This document shows positions 53,998 to 61,945 of a stretch of DNA of 64,000 nt, piece after piece; position 1 is the first letter of the stretch; the number at the start of each line of letters is the position of its first letter. The notes under the pieces are model-generated. The model had not been told where the DNA came from. It did no database searches and saw only the letters and a list, made by a program, of their open reading frames with translations. The DNA is from Plecoglossus altivelis. Its lineage: Eukaryota; Chordata; Actinopteri; Osmeriformes; Plecoglossidae. Made by a program: the position numbers and the translations under genes. The stretch covers positions 7,112,821-7,176,820 of the forward strand of contig BROE01000016.1 of NCBI GenBank assembly GCA_036571765.1, written 5' to 3'.

Positions 53998-56834
53998 TTT
54001 TTCTCTCTCTCTCTCTCTCTCTCTTTTTGTCTCTCTTCATCTCTCTGATATACCTCTCTCGGGTTCACTTAAAAAGTGGGTGCTCCTTCAAACATCCACC
54101 CCAAGGTCACTATTTGTGATGTGGTCATGAGCATTACAAGGAATACGTCATCGTTCAAACCGACTGGAGAGTGGGTCATTTCACCAGTGTGACACTGACC
54201 AAACCACCCCATGCATCCCTTCATCCCTCAATCAATCCCTCCATCTGTCTATCCCTCTGTCCCTCCGTACGTCCATCCCTCTATCCCTCCATCTCTCCGT
54301 CCCTCCATCTCTCCATCCCTCCATCCCTCCATCCCTTTATCCTTCCATACCTCCATACCTCTATCTCTCCATCTCTCCATCCCTCCATCCCTCCATCCCT
54401 TTATCCCTGCATCCCTATATCCCTCCATACCTCCATCCCTCCATCTCTCCATCCCTCCATCCCTCCATCCCTTTATCCTTCCATACCTCCATACCTCTAT
54501 CCCTCCATCTCTCCATCCCTCCATTTCTCCATCCCTTTATCCCTCCATCCCTATATCCCTCCATCCCTCCAACCCTCCATCCCTCTATCCCTCATCCCTC
54601 CATACCTCCATCCCTCCATCTCTCCATCCCTCTGTCCCTCCATCCCTCCATCCCTCCATTCCTCCATCCCTCTATCCCTCATCCCTCCACACCTCTATCT
54701 CTCCATCTCTCCATCCCTCCATCTCTCCATCCCCTCATCCCTCTGTCCCTCCATCCCTTCAGGACTGACATGTTATTATAGTCTTCATGTATTGACTTGA
54801 GAGGTGTCACCTGTCGTGTTTCACCAGGCTGTCCTTGTCCTGCCACTTGGCCTCCTCTAGAGGGATCTGGGTGTCTGTAACCAGGGGAACGACATCTATC
54901 CCAACTGTCCAAGGAAGGAAAGGGAGGAGGGTTAAGAGATATATAGACCTGGACCTCTGTCCTACTATTCTTGAGTGAGTGAGGGCCAGTCCCCAAAATG
55001 GATTCCCTGGGCTCTATAAATACACAACTGACTCTCAATGAAATAATGCTCTGACACACCTGCACGCACGCACATGCACCCACACATCCATACTCACACA
55101 CATATCAACACTCACACACACCTGAACCTGCACACTAGCACCTATCCACACATACACATCCACTTATCCACCCACACACATATAGGTATGTCCACGTGCA
55201 CATCCACAGGCACGCACACAGACCTGATGTTTAACCTCAGTTCGGTAGGAAATTCTCCCTTGCCAGCAGCAGTCAGGCGGAGCAGCAGCAGCAGCCGAGT
55301 GTAAATCAGAGGTCCTTGCTCCGCCCATCTGTCCGTCTGTCCATCCGCCTGACAGTAAATGCCTATTAGTGTCTGCTCTAGAATCAAACCCAGATGGTGG
55401 CGGGCCGGTAGGCCCTCACCACCCCGTAACTCACCCCCCCTCCCCCTGCTCCCTCCCCCTTTCAACCCTCTTAGGTAGGGGCCTGGGCCGGGGCCGGGGC
55501 TGGGGCCGGGGCCAGGAGCTGGGGCCTCCAGACAGAGCTTTACTCACCTTCATATTTCACCATAATCCGATGGAAAATAGATGATGTTATGAATCACTGG
55601 CTCTTGGGAGGAGGGGAGGAAAGGACCGGGTTAGGCGCCAGGAGAGAGGGAGGGGAGGGGATGGTGTAGGGATTTGAGGCCAGCTCTCTCTATTTCTTCC
55701 GCTCTCTCCTTCTTTCTCTCTCTGTCCATCGTCCATCTCTACTCACTTGCCCTTCTCCTCTCCCTCCTATCTTCCCCAAATTAATTTGATTTTTTTTCCA
55801 TCCCCTTTTTTTCCATATGTTGCCATGAGCTGTGCGACAACCCTCCGACACACTCGCTCCTCTGTGAAGGAGGCCCGTGTGTGTGTGCCTCTGTGCGTGT
55901 GTTACAGCAGGTTAACACTGAATGGCATGATATGTAAATGGATTGTGATGGGTGTTTCTCCCACGCAGGTTCATCCTGGTGTTTGGCTGTCTGGTGCTGT
56001 CAGTGCTGTCCACCATCCCAGACCAGGCTGAGTTGTCCTCCCACTGTCTGCTAATCCTGGTAAGGACCCCACCCCCCTCTGTCCCCATCCTGGCCTCACA
56101 CATGCCTGCTCTTTATGTCTGCCCTGCCATAGCAGCACTTCAGGATAGAAGGGACTATGATTGTGCGTGAGCACTGTGCAGTATCCTTGTCTGTGTGTGT
56201 GTGTGTGTTAATGTGTGTTCTGCTCTGCATAATTGATGAATTACAGACTACTCATTGCATGAACTTGGTTTGTTCCAAAGTGGGGTGAGCAAATAGATGT
56301 GTGTGTGTATGCAGATTTGTTTCATAGCAATGTGTTTATGGCAGACATGCTCTGCCCAGATGCATGCTAATCCCTGTAATTGCTCCCTCGATATTTGTCA
56401 GCAGTTACAGGAAATGAAAACTCAGCAATACATTCTCCATTTTCCTTCTTTACCACAGTCACTGCCAACAGATATGATCACTCATAGCCACTCAATAGTC
56501 TAAGGGGTAATTTTGTAATTGATATTTGTGTCAAACTGCAGTGAATGCGTCAGTGAATCCATTGTTATTTAGTATGAAAGGTTTTCTCTGAATTAGCAAA
56601 TTGCGTATCGTAGTGTCACGAATGCCTTCTTGATCATTGCTGATGGTTCTTGAGCGGTTGGTCAGTTAAGTGCGTATCGACAGCTTGTTCGGACGCCTTT
56701 TGACTGCGTCTGCCTTATTGACGATAGACGTCTTCATCAATCTTTCATGTGGAATCCAAGGAGTCTTCTGTGTCTTCTTCTGCCACAGAAGCTTAACTCA
56801 GAGTTCCCTGAGTGAACTGTGTGTATAAATCCTG

Positions 56835-56868
<34 letters not shown>

Positions 56869-57466
56869 GCAGGAGTTTGTGATGATCGTGGTGTTTGGAC
56901 TGGAGTACATCATCAGGATCTGGAGCGCTGGCTGCTGCTGTAGATACAGAGGCTGGCAGGGCCGCCTCCGCTTTGCCAGGAAACCCTTCTGTGTCATCGG
57001 TAAGTGCGCGTGTTTGGGTGTCAAGGGCACCAGTAACTGTGCGCGTGTGTCTGTATGCCGTTGCCTGTTTGGGAGCGTGCTTCAAAGCGCGTCAGAGATG
57101 GGGAGGACATTTCTGACCGTCAGACACCGGCATCTCAAACCACAGAGGCTGTGCGGTGGCTATGGATACGTTTCTTAAAGAAAGAAACAAGTCCAGTTTC
57201 CAGTAAGAGAGATCACGATCTGTTTCTTTTCTCTATTCAGAAAGACAAAATCAACAGAAGTTGAAATATTAGAGAGAAGTATGTGTTTGCCGAAAGAGAT
57301 CGGCGTGACTTTGGATGGAAGCACAATATTATTCCTGTCCAGCAGCCCTGCTGGTGTTGAATGTGAGGCAGAGACTCCTGCTGGGGCTCTCTAGAGGAAG
57401 ACACTTCTGGAGGAACCCTGTTCTAGCTGGGTGTCATCTCCCATCTCTCACCCTCCCACCCCCTCT

Positions 57467-57497
<31 letters not shown>

Positions 57498-57514
57498 CTG
57501 CCCTCCCCCTCCCT

Positions 57515-57557
<43 letters not shown>

Positions 57558-59982
57558 CCGCCCGCCCTCCCTCTCTCTCTCTCACTCTCCCCCTCTCTCC
57601 TCTCTCTCTCTCTCTCTCTCTCCCACCCTCCTTCTCTTTCTCCCCCCTCTCTCTCTATCTCTCTCTCCCGCCCTCCCATCTCTCTCTCCCCCCCGTCTTT
57701 CTCTCACTCTCCCCCTCTCTCCTCTCTCTGTGTCTCTGTCTCTCTGCCTTTCTGTCTCTCTGTCAATCTCACACACTTTGTTCTCTAGCTCTCTTACTCG
57801 CTTCCTCTCTGTCTACAGTATCTTTTTTCTCTCACACATGTTTCTCTCTGCGTAGCTCTGCTGCTGTATCTTATTCACATAGACTCGTCATTTGTTCCCT
57901 GTCGCTGGCGTCTCTGTTCAGGACGCAGTGTAAAGTCTTAGACCTCTACCCTGACCCAGTGTGTCAGCAGCCACCAATGGGACAGTTCACCCAAATTACA
58001 ATCAGAGTATCGCTCTTACCATAATGTCTCACACATTTCCCAAGCCAAATATGACTTGGTGTTTGAGAAAAAGAGATGTTTTCCATTTTCTTATCATTCA
58101 AAATACATTTGTTGCCCTGCTCTCCCCAGATATTATTGTACTCATCGCTTCCGTTGCCGTGGTATCAGCTGGTAGCCAGGGCAACATCTTCGCAACTTCA
58201 GCACTGCGTAGCCTTCGTTTCCTGCAGATCCTGCGCATGGTGCGCATGGACCGCAGAGGAGGCACCTGGAAGCTGCTGGGATCTGTAGTTTATGCACACA
58301 GCAAGGTACAATGTGTAGGCGTTTGACTGAAAATGAATGACAGGCCTTCCCTGTCCTGCTGCCTTCTAAGATGCATGTTTCTGTTTCCTGTAGGAGCTGG
58401 TGACAGCCTGGTACATTGGTTTCCTTGTGCTCATCTTCTCCTCATTCTTGGTCTACCTCGTGGAGAAGGAGTTCAACAAAGAGTTTGCCACTTACGCAGA
58501 TGCCCTTTGGTGGGGCACAGTAAGTAGACCCACACGTACACACAACACACACTCATTCAGCAGCAGAGACACGCACAAACTTGTACATTTCCACGTCGTC
58601 TGTTGCCGACCACAACACAACCCACGAGGCAAAAAGCGTGCGGCATCGTTTTGTGAACCTTGAAGAAGAACCCCTCCCCCTAGTTCATAACTCTTAAAAT
58701 GACATTAACGGTGTTCTAACGATACCTTAATGACACAGTGACATGACAGAGCTGTGAGGGGATGCTTGGCTGGGCCATTAAATATCCTCCTGAACATGGT
58801 GACCACTGCTCACCTGACCCACTACACACTCTGGACCTCAAATCAGACATGGAAGGGCAAAGAAAAATGACCAAATCGATGGATGTAATTTCCCATGGCT
58901 GTCAGGCGAGACCAGGCTATTAGACGTGTGACTGGAGACAGGGAAGGAGAGAGAAAGGGGGTCACTGAACACAACACAGCACACGCACATCCTGTCGCTC
59001 TTACAAGTCTCCCTCGTGCATGCTGTCCCATGTACGCTGTCCCACGCAAGCTGTCCCACGCACGCTGTCCCACAAACGCTGTCTCATACACGCTGTCCCA
59101 CGCACGCTACCTCACACATGCTGCCCACCTTAAGCTTTCCCACACACGCTGTCCCACGCATGCTGTCCCACGCATACTGTCCCACGCACGCTGTCTCTCT
59201 CTGTGGCCTCAAACTCACATGGGGGCTCTCAGGGTCGCAGACCCACCGTCTCAAACACACATGTTGTCTCACTCTCCCACACTCTCCCACACACACACAC
59301 TTCCCCACTAGCAGACCTACGTTTGTTCAGCCATCCAACGCTTGTTTACTGCAGCTGCTCTTGCAGATCCTTGCAGCCAACGTGACTTTTGTGTGACCTT
59401 TCACCTCCCGCGTGTGACCTGTGTCACCAGATCACCTTGACGACCATTGGTTATGGGGACAAGACTCCTCAGACGTGGACGGGTCGCCTGCTGTCGGCTG
59501 GCTTCGCTCTGCTGGGGATCTCCTTCTTTGCCCTGCCTGCTGTGAGTCACACACACACACATACACACACACACAGACACACACACAGACATACACACAC
59601 ACACAGACCCAAGCACACACACAGACAGACATTTGTTCAGTAGGCATTTGCACACATACATGCACCCAAGCACCTACAAACACATATATGTACATACACA
59701 CACAAACACCTACAAACACACGCATGTACGTACACACACAAACACATGCATTCTGCGCACACCCACAGTCATACAGATACCTGCATATAGACACACAGTC
59801 ATGAGGTGTGTGTTGTGTGTCTACAGGGCATACTGGGCTCTGGGTTTGCTCTCAAGGTGCAGGAGCAACACAGACAGAAACACTTTGAGAAGAGAAGAAA
59901 CCCAGCCGCCAGCCTCATCCAGGTAAAAGTGCTCACACACACACACACACACACACTCTCTCACACACACACACACACACAC

Positions 59983-60036
<54 letters not shown>

Positions 60037-60051
60037 TCACACACACAGACT

Positions 60052-60082
<31 letters not shown>

Positions 60083-61945
60083 ACACACGGACAAACACAT
60101 TCCCACTCACACACACACAAACACACACTCACACACACACACTCACACACACACACACACTCGCACACTCACACACACACACTCACACACAGACACACAC
60201 ACTCACTCACACACACACACACACTCCCACAAACACTCATACACACACTCCCACAAACACTCACTCACTCACACACACACAAACACACACTCGAACACTC
60301 ACACACACACACTCACACACAGACACACACACACTCACACACAAACACACACTCCCACAAACACTCACACACACACTCCCACAAACACTCACTCACACAC
60401 ACACAAACACACACACACACACACACACTCACACACACTCGCACACACACGCACACACACACACATACACTCACAAACACACATGCATACACACTTACAC
60501 ACATACACTCACACAAACACACTCACACACTCAACACACTCACACTCACACACACACACACACTTACAAACACACAAACACATACACATTCACACTCTCA
60601 CTCACATAAGCACACAGATACAAGACACACATGCACAATGGTGTACATAGATACACACACACCTACACACCAAAGCACACACACACAAACACGCATGCAA
60701 ACAAACACTCACATTCGCACACTCATTCGCTGCCAACACACACACAAATACTGAGACCTGTGAGTGTAACAGCTTTCCTCAGGAAGAGTCCCGCTTGCTG
60801 TATCAACTCCACCACCTCTCCCTCTGCTCCTGTGTATTACTGTCATGTGCGCGTAGGTGCGAGCGGGACTGTGTGCACGCGTGTGCACGTGTGCCCCATG
60901 TATGCGAGTGCACGCTTTCGTACGCGTGTGTTTTTGGTTTTAGTGAGTGAGTGATGCCTAAATGTGCCTGAGACTGTCTGTCCCATCCGCGGTCCAAAGG
61001 AAACACAAAGCACTGCTATTTACGAGCTGTTTCCATGCAAGGTATTCTCACTGTGGATTTAAGGCTGCGCCATAGCTCACCCAAATGGATCAGGATTATT
61101 ACTTTTGAATGAAATCTCTACAAACACAACGCACATGTGCATGTCTGTGAGCGTTCGTTTATTGTTGACATAATGGGGGTTTTCAAGAGAGATAAAAGTA
61201 GGAAAAAAGATTGATGGCACATTTTAGTCTACGCTTTTAAATGTTTTTTCGGTCATTTATTGCGCATAACATGTAGCAGATTTTGGACCAAATCTGTCTA
61301 CTTCAGGGGTTGTAGGGTGCTTAGTGAATATCCTAAATGCACAATTGTACCACAGTGAAGTACAATGACCACTGGGTCACTGAAAACCATATCTTCATAG
61401 TACAAACTAAATGCTCGGACAGTCTCTGTGTCATTTGGTTTACAGTCAAATAGCACGATTTCCTATAAAGAACTTGATTTTACTGCTAGATAATGTACGG
61501 TCAATGATGCATGTTAGGCAGAAGATGCTGAAATGTCCTATAATATTGTTCTAACGATCTTTTTCTTAATGAATTATTTTTCTTTGCAGATGAGCCTAGT
61601 ATGGACCCAGCAATCGTCTGTGTGAATTGTTTGAAGGATTGTGCACGTGCAACTGAGAGTGACTGCACATAAACCCTTCCATTTCCTCACCATGTCTGTG
61701 CCATCGCTGTTGTGTATGTGTATGACTGTGTGTGCGTGTGCATGCGTGTATATGTGTACGTGTACGTGTGTGCGCGTTTATGTGTGTGTGTGTATACGTG
61801 CGTGTGTATACGTGTGTGTGAGTGCGCGTCTATCTCTGCCCTCCCACCCTAGGCAGCTTGGCGTCTCTACACCACCGACAGTGGCCGTCCCTACCTCAGT
61901 GCCACCTGGCGCCACTACCAAAGCGCCCTCTCCCCCCTCAGGCAT
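19188..61945 (+). CDS. kcnq5: Voltage-gated potassium channel Kv7.5 (KCNQ5), 5' part of gene, exons 1-7 plus candidate exon 8
   Basis: KCNQ5 forms tetrameric M-type K+ channels in the plasma membrane. Exons: 19188-19528, 55969-56059, 56873-56999, 58130-58305, 58394-58519, 59431-59541, 59827-59922, then candidate 61853 to about 61945; all phases match. Start at 19188 (MPRNHSGDEAG) aligns with the KCNQ5 N terminus, as do KDVESGR and SLLGKPLTY, which separate it from KCNQ4. S1 begins near residue 105. S4 has R213, R216, Q219, R222, R225 (Gln at the third position is usual in the family). S5 Trp251 is the retigabine-site Trp. Selectivity filter TIGYGD 292-297; S6 with PAG 323-325; exon 7 ends SLIQ (356), start of the calmodulin-binding helix A. 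Later exons (helix B, A-domain) lie past the window. Intron 1 is 36.4 kb. Exon 8 is discussed separately because it is not of the KCNQ5 type. Confidence 0.95.
19529..21059 (+). other. kcnq5 intron 1, first segment
   Basis: Unique, moderately AT-rich sequence after the donor GTAAGT at 19529. No gene or repeat recognised. Confidence 0.75.
21060..21600 (+). mobile_element. Degenerate Tc1-like transposon relic
   Basis: The sequence GTGTGGAAGAACTTGCCTTA then CCTGACCTGAACACCATC..AACAC, ACATCAGTGCCCAACATCAC, AATGCTCTTTGG, CTTGTAGACAGGCTTCTCAG, GAAGCAGCTGTTATAG and a final GTGTCCACATTCTATGG follow, in order, the 3' end of fish Tc1-family transposase genes (SPDLNPIEH ... NALL ... LVDSLP ... AVI) and the CACATACTTTTGG-type end. 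Frameshifts and stops are frequent, so it is inactive. The terminal inverted repeat boundaries were not located. Confidence 0.7.
21845..22045. repeat. (CA)n-rich compound microsatellite
   Basis: CA tracts interrupted by TG/CG steps (GCATGCACG, TACGCATACGCG). Open frames on both strands here are spurious. Confidence 0.95.
22440..22620. promoter_or_regulatory. Candidate conserved non-coding element, kcnq5 intron 1
   Basis: A non-repetitive block containing CCTAATTGAATCAATG, GTAATGCGCAG and a POU octamer ATTTGCAT in ACAATTTGCATCATGCGC. The composition (dense in homeodomain and POU motifs, no microsatellite) is what developmental enhancers look like. Conservation is not tested. Confidence 0.3.
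22621..26629 (+). other. kcnq5 intron 1, segment with scattered microsatellites
   Basis: Contains GT tracts at 23880-23913 and 24203-24226, a G-rich run at 25629-25650 and pyrimidine runs to 25735. No coding region recognised. Confidence 0.75.
26630..26800. promoter_or_regulatory. Candidate conserved non-coding element, kcnq5 intron 1
   Basis: Unique, repeat-free block with GCATTATTGCTGTTTAAAG, CCAATTGACCTTTGAAG (nuclear-receptor or TCF-like) and CCTAATGAAATCAATTGAAG. Stands out from its low-complexity surroundings. Status as enhancer is inference. Confidence 0.3.
26801..28785 (+). other. kcnq5 intron 1, low-complexity segment
   Basis: Pyrimidine-rich tracts (27600-27770) and short GT/CA runs; nothing else seen. 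Confidence 0.7.
28786..29067. repeat. GT-rich minisatellite, units of about 41 bp
   Basis: Repeats built from ACATGTGTGCTTGTGCG, TGAGCACAGTA and TGTGTTTGTGCGT in varying order and partial copies. Frames open on both strands are spurious. Confidence 0.9.
29601..29648. repeat. (CA)n(CG)n(CA)n alternating tract
   Basis: 48 bases of perfectly alternating purine-pyrimidine with a central run of about seven CG steps; a strong candidate for Z-DNA. Confidence 0.9.
29649..30719 (+). other. kcnq5 intron 1 segment
   Basis: Begins with a GT-rich stretch of GTGTCTGTGTGCCT-like units (29715-29840), then unique AT-rich sequence; no gene seen. Confidence 0.75.
30720..30899. repeat. 45-bp minisatellite, 4 copies with alternating A/B units
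   Basis: Units begin at 30720, 30765, 30810 and 30855 with AAAGCTGTTC. Units 1 and 3 share CCTTACCTCC, units 2 and 4 share ATCCTTACGTCC, so the array grew by duplication of a 90-bp dimer. The reverse strand is open (NSFR repeats) but has no sign of being a gene. Confidence 0.95.
30900..33180 (+). other. kcnq5 intron 1 segment
   Basis: GT tracts at 31397-31428, 32797-32815 and 32950-32964; otherwise unique sequence with no gene recognised. Confidence 0.75.
33181..33612. repeat. 18-bp minisatellite, about 24 copies
   Basis: Unit GATGCTCTCCTACACAGG with variants at the third to sixth positions of the CTC(C/G)TAC part. The period is a multiple of three, so all frames stay open (MLSYTG repeats on +). 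Not coding. Confidence 0.97.
33613..38239 (+). other. kcnq5 intron 1 segment
   Basis: Mixed unique sequence with GT tracts (34074-34097, 35300-35330), a GTGTGCGTGTCTGC-type degenerate repeat at 35425-35540, and purine-rich DNA at 37970-38240. No gene recognised. Confidence 0.75.
38240..38310. promoter_or_regulatory. Candidate homeodomain-site cluster, kcnq5 intron 1
   Basis: Short block with GATTAATTAGCTAATTACC, i.e. a palindromic pair of TAATTA cores, followed by GAGCTGATGAATATG. This is an unusual density of homeobox sites in otherwise purine-rich DNA. Function is inferred. Confidence 0.3.
39003..39052. repeat. (GA)n tract
   Basis: 50-bp GA repeat in kcnq5 intron 1. Confidence 0.97.
39053..40482 (+). 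other. kcnq5 intron 1 segment
   Basis: Unique non-coding sequence; the ORF at 39517-39804 has no recognisable domain and no splice context I can support. Confidence 0.65.
40483..40575 (+). repeat. Dispersed repeat, copy 1
   Basis: Shares an interrupted match with 45256-45345: TGC(T/C)TTACT, (C/A)GTTTT, then GGGGGCATTTTTGC and a CAGCGTATAGATGTT / CAAAGCGTAGACGTT part. Family unknown to me. Confidence 0.6.
40576..44138 (+). other. kcnq5 intron 1 segment
   Basis: Mostly unique sequence. Contains a 22-base G run at 42818-42839 and a (GACA)n tract at about 43215-43238. No gene recognised. Confidence 0.7.
44139..44345. repeat. (GA)n and (GT/GC)n compound microsatellites
   Basis: (GA)n at 44139-44171 and GT/GTGC-rich tract at 44273-44343, separated by unique sequence. 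Confidence 0.9.
45256..45345 (+). repeat. Dispersed repeat, copy 2
   Basis: Second copy of the element at 40483-40575, same orientation, diverged. It follows a C run plus (CA)n at 45217-45254. Confidence 0.6.
45346..46880 (+). other. kcnq5 intron 1 segment
   Basis: Short array of a GATGCTCTGT-like 11-mer at 45375-45420; GT tracts at 45720-45755 and 46105-46140. No gene recognised. Confidence 0.7.
46881..46997. repeat. Pyrimidine-rich minisatellite, 3 copies
   Basis: Units of about 36 bp with core CACCCCTCCTCTCCTGTCC, wholly pyrimidine except single A and G per unit. Confidence 0.9.
47317..47475. repeat. (GT)n-rich microsatellite
   Basis: GT repeat interrupted by CT and AT steps (GTGTCTGTGTGT units). 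Confidence 0.95.
47549..47625. repeat. (GGCA)n(GACA)n tetranucleotide tract
   Basis: About 6 GGCA units passing into about 13 GACA units. Confidence 0.95.
47626..50160 (+). other. kcnq5 intron 1 segment
   Basis: Unique sequence with a GC-richer block at about 48650-48960 (see findings) and a (CT)n tract at 49351-49424. A degenerate CTAACCCCTGACCCCTAACC stretch near 49588 is too short to be telomeric DNA. No gene confidently recognised. Confidence 0.65.
50161..50592. repeat. 30-bp minisatellite, about 14 copies
   Basis: Unit with core CTGTAACCCATGCCATT followed by AAGAAG or GAGAAG; occasional 31-bp units (AAGGTCGGTG). Continuously open in several frames (VSVTHAIK on +, MGYRHSLLNG on -) because of the period. 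No splice context; not coding. Confidence 0.97.
50593..52299 (+). other. kcnq5 intron 1 segment
   Basis: Unique sequence, then C runs (51961-51980) and an A-rich run at 52114-52167. The ORF at 51366-51581 shows no domain I know. Confidence 0.65.
52300..52628. repeat. Diverged direct duplication, about 120 bp, offset about 211 bp
   Basis: Copy A 52300-52432 and copy B 52511-52628 share, in order, TTTTATC, CCCATCAG.CGAG, TAAGATA, GCACTACA, TAGACTCTT, GGC..ACGCTGGCTGTC (copy A GCGCTGGCTGTC) and GTCTCACC. Clear but with many indels. Confidence 0.8.
52725..52850. repeat. (CT)n-rich tract
   Basis: CT and CCCTCT repeats in kcnq5 intron 1; similar tracts lie at 53204-53283 and 53930-54055. Confidence 0.95.
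54210..54762. repeat. (CCAT/CCCT)n satellite-like array
   Basis: About 550 bp of TCCATCCC / TCTATCCC / TCCATCTC units. The 209-aa open frame (PSLHPSIPPSLYP) is a product of the 4-bp based period and not a gene. Confidence 0.97.
54763..55968 (+). other. End of kcnq5 intron 1
   Basis: Includes CA-rich sequence 55060-55225, a G-rich stretch at 55481-55528 and the acceptor CCACGCAG at 55961-55968. No gene seen. Confidence 0.75.
55481..55528 (+). other. G-quadruplex-prone stretch
   Basis: At least seven G runs of 3-4 (GGGCCTGGGCCGGGGCCGGGG and onward) spaced by 2-3 bases on the RNA-like strand of kcnq5, 440 bp before exon 2. Confidence 0.6.
56060..56872 (+). other. kcnq5 intron 2
   Basis: Unique sequence ending in a (TG)n tract at 56836-56867 that runs into the acceptor TTGCAG of exon 3, in place of a normal pyrimidine tract. 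Confidence 0.9.
57000..58129 (+). other. kcnq5 intron 3 with long (CT)n-rich tract
   Basis: Donor GTAAGTGC at 57000; acceptor CTCCCCAG at 58122-58129. A 280-bp pyrimidine-only-like tract, CT and CCCTC repeats, occupies 57466-57745. Its long open frames are spurious. Confidence 0.9.
58520..59430 (+). other. kcnq5 intron 5 with 14-bp minisatellite
   Basis: Contains at 59017-59196 about 13 copies of a 14-bp unit CTGTCCCACGCACG with drift. Rest unique. Acceptor GTGTCACCAG at 59421-59430. Confidence 0.9.
59542..59826 (+). repeat. kcnq5 intron 6, almost wholly CA-rich
   Basis: Donor GTGAGTCA passes at once into (CA)n with ACAGACA interruptions; ends at acceptor CTACAG. Confidence 0.9.
59935..60760. 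repeat. Long (CA)n-rich array, kcnq5 intron 7
   Basis: About 800 bp of CA repeats with a (CT)n inset at 59990-60016 and internal duplications such as ACTCCCACAAACACTC (60223, 60248, 60350, 60376). The 267-aa frame here is an artefact. Confidence 0.95.
60761..61852 (+). other. Rest of kcnq5 intron 7
   Basis: Unique sequence followed by a GT-rich tract at 61719-61830 and the acceptor at 61843-61852. An acceptor-like TTTCTTTGCAG at 61580-61590 is followed by a frame that stops after 11 codons. Confidence 0.75.
61853..61945 (+). other. kcnq5: Candidate exon 8 of kcnq5, KCNQ4-like calmodulin-binding helix A
   Basis: After acceptor CCCACCCTAG the phase-0 frame continuing from exon 7 (SLIQ) reads AAWRLYTTD..RPYLSATWRHYQSALSPLR. 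This is the pattern of KCNQ4 (AAWRLYSTD) and KCNQ2 (AWRFYATN), not the CVWRSYAADEK pattern I know for mammalian KCNQ5. The donor is unclear: GT at 61946 (CAT|GTATCC), or a GC donor at 61942 (CTCAG|GCATGT), which would end in the split Arg codon expected from the other family members. Without splicing the frame runs on to a TGA at 62030-62032. It is absent from the supplied long-ORF set because it has no ATG. Confidence 0.75.

Noticed and set aside
54171..54800. 209-aa ORF of Pro-Ser-His-Ile repeats
   Set aside because: Product of a CCAT/CCCT tandem array with no start context, splice context or homologue I know.
59806..60609. 267-aa ORF rich in His-Thr
   Set aside because: Translation of (CA)n repeats at and beyond kcnq5 exon 7; only 59827-59922 is coding.
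61580..61640. Acceptor-like TTTCTTTGCAG as start of kcnq5 exon 8
   Set aside because: The phase-0 frame after it reads MSLVWTQQSSV and stops, with no likeness to any KCNQ helix A.
19188..61945. Gene could be kcnq4 because of the helix A exon
   Set aside because: The N terminus (MPRNHSGDEAG, KDVESGR, SLLGKPLTY) and the neighbours ddx43 and eef1a point to kcnq5; only the last exon is KCNQ4-like.
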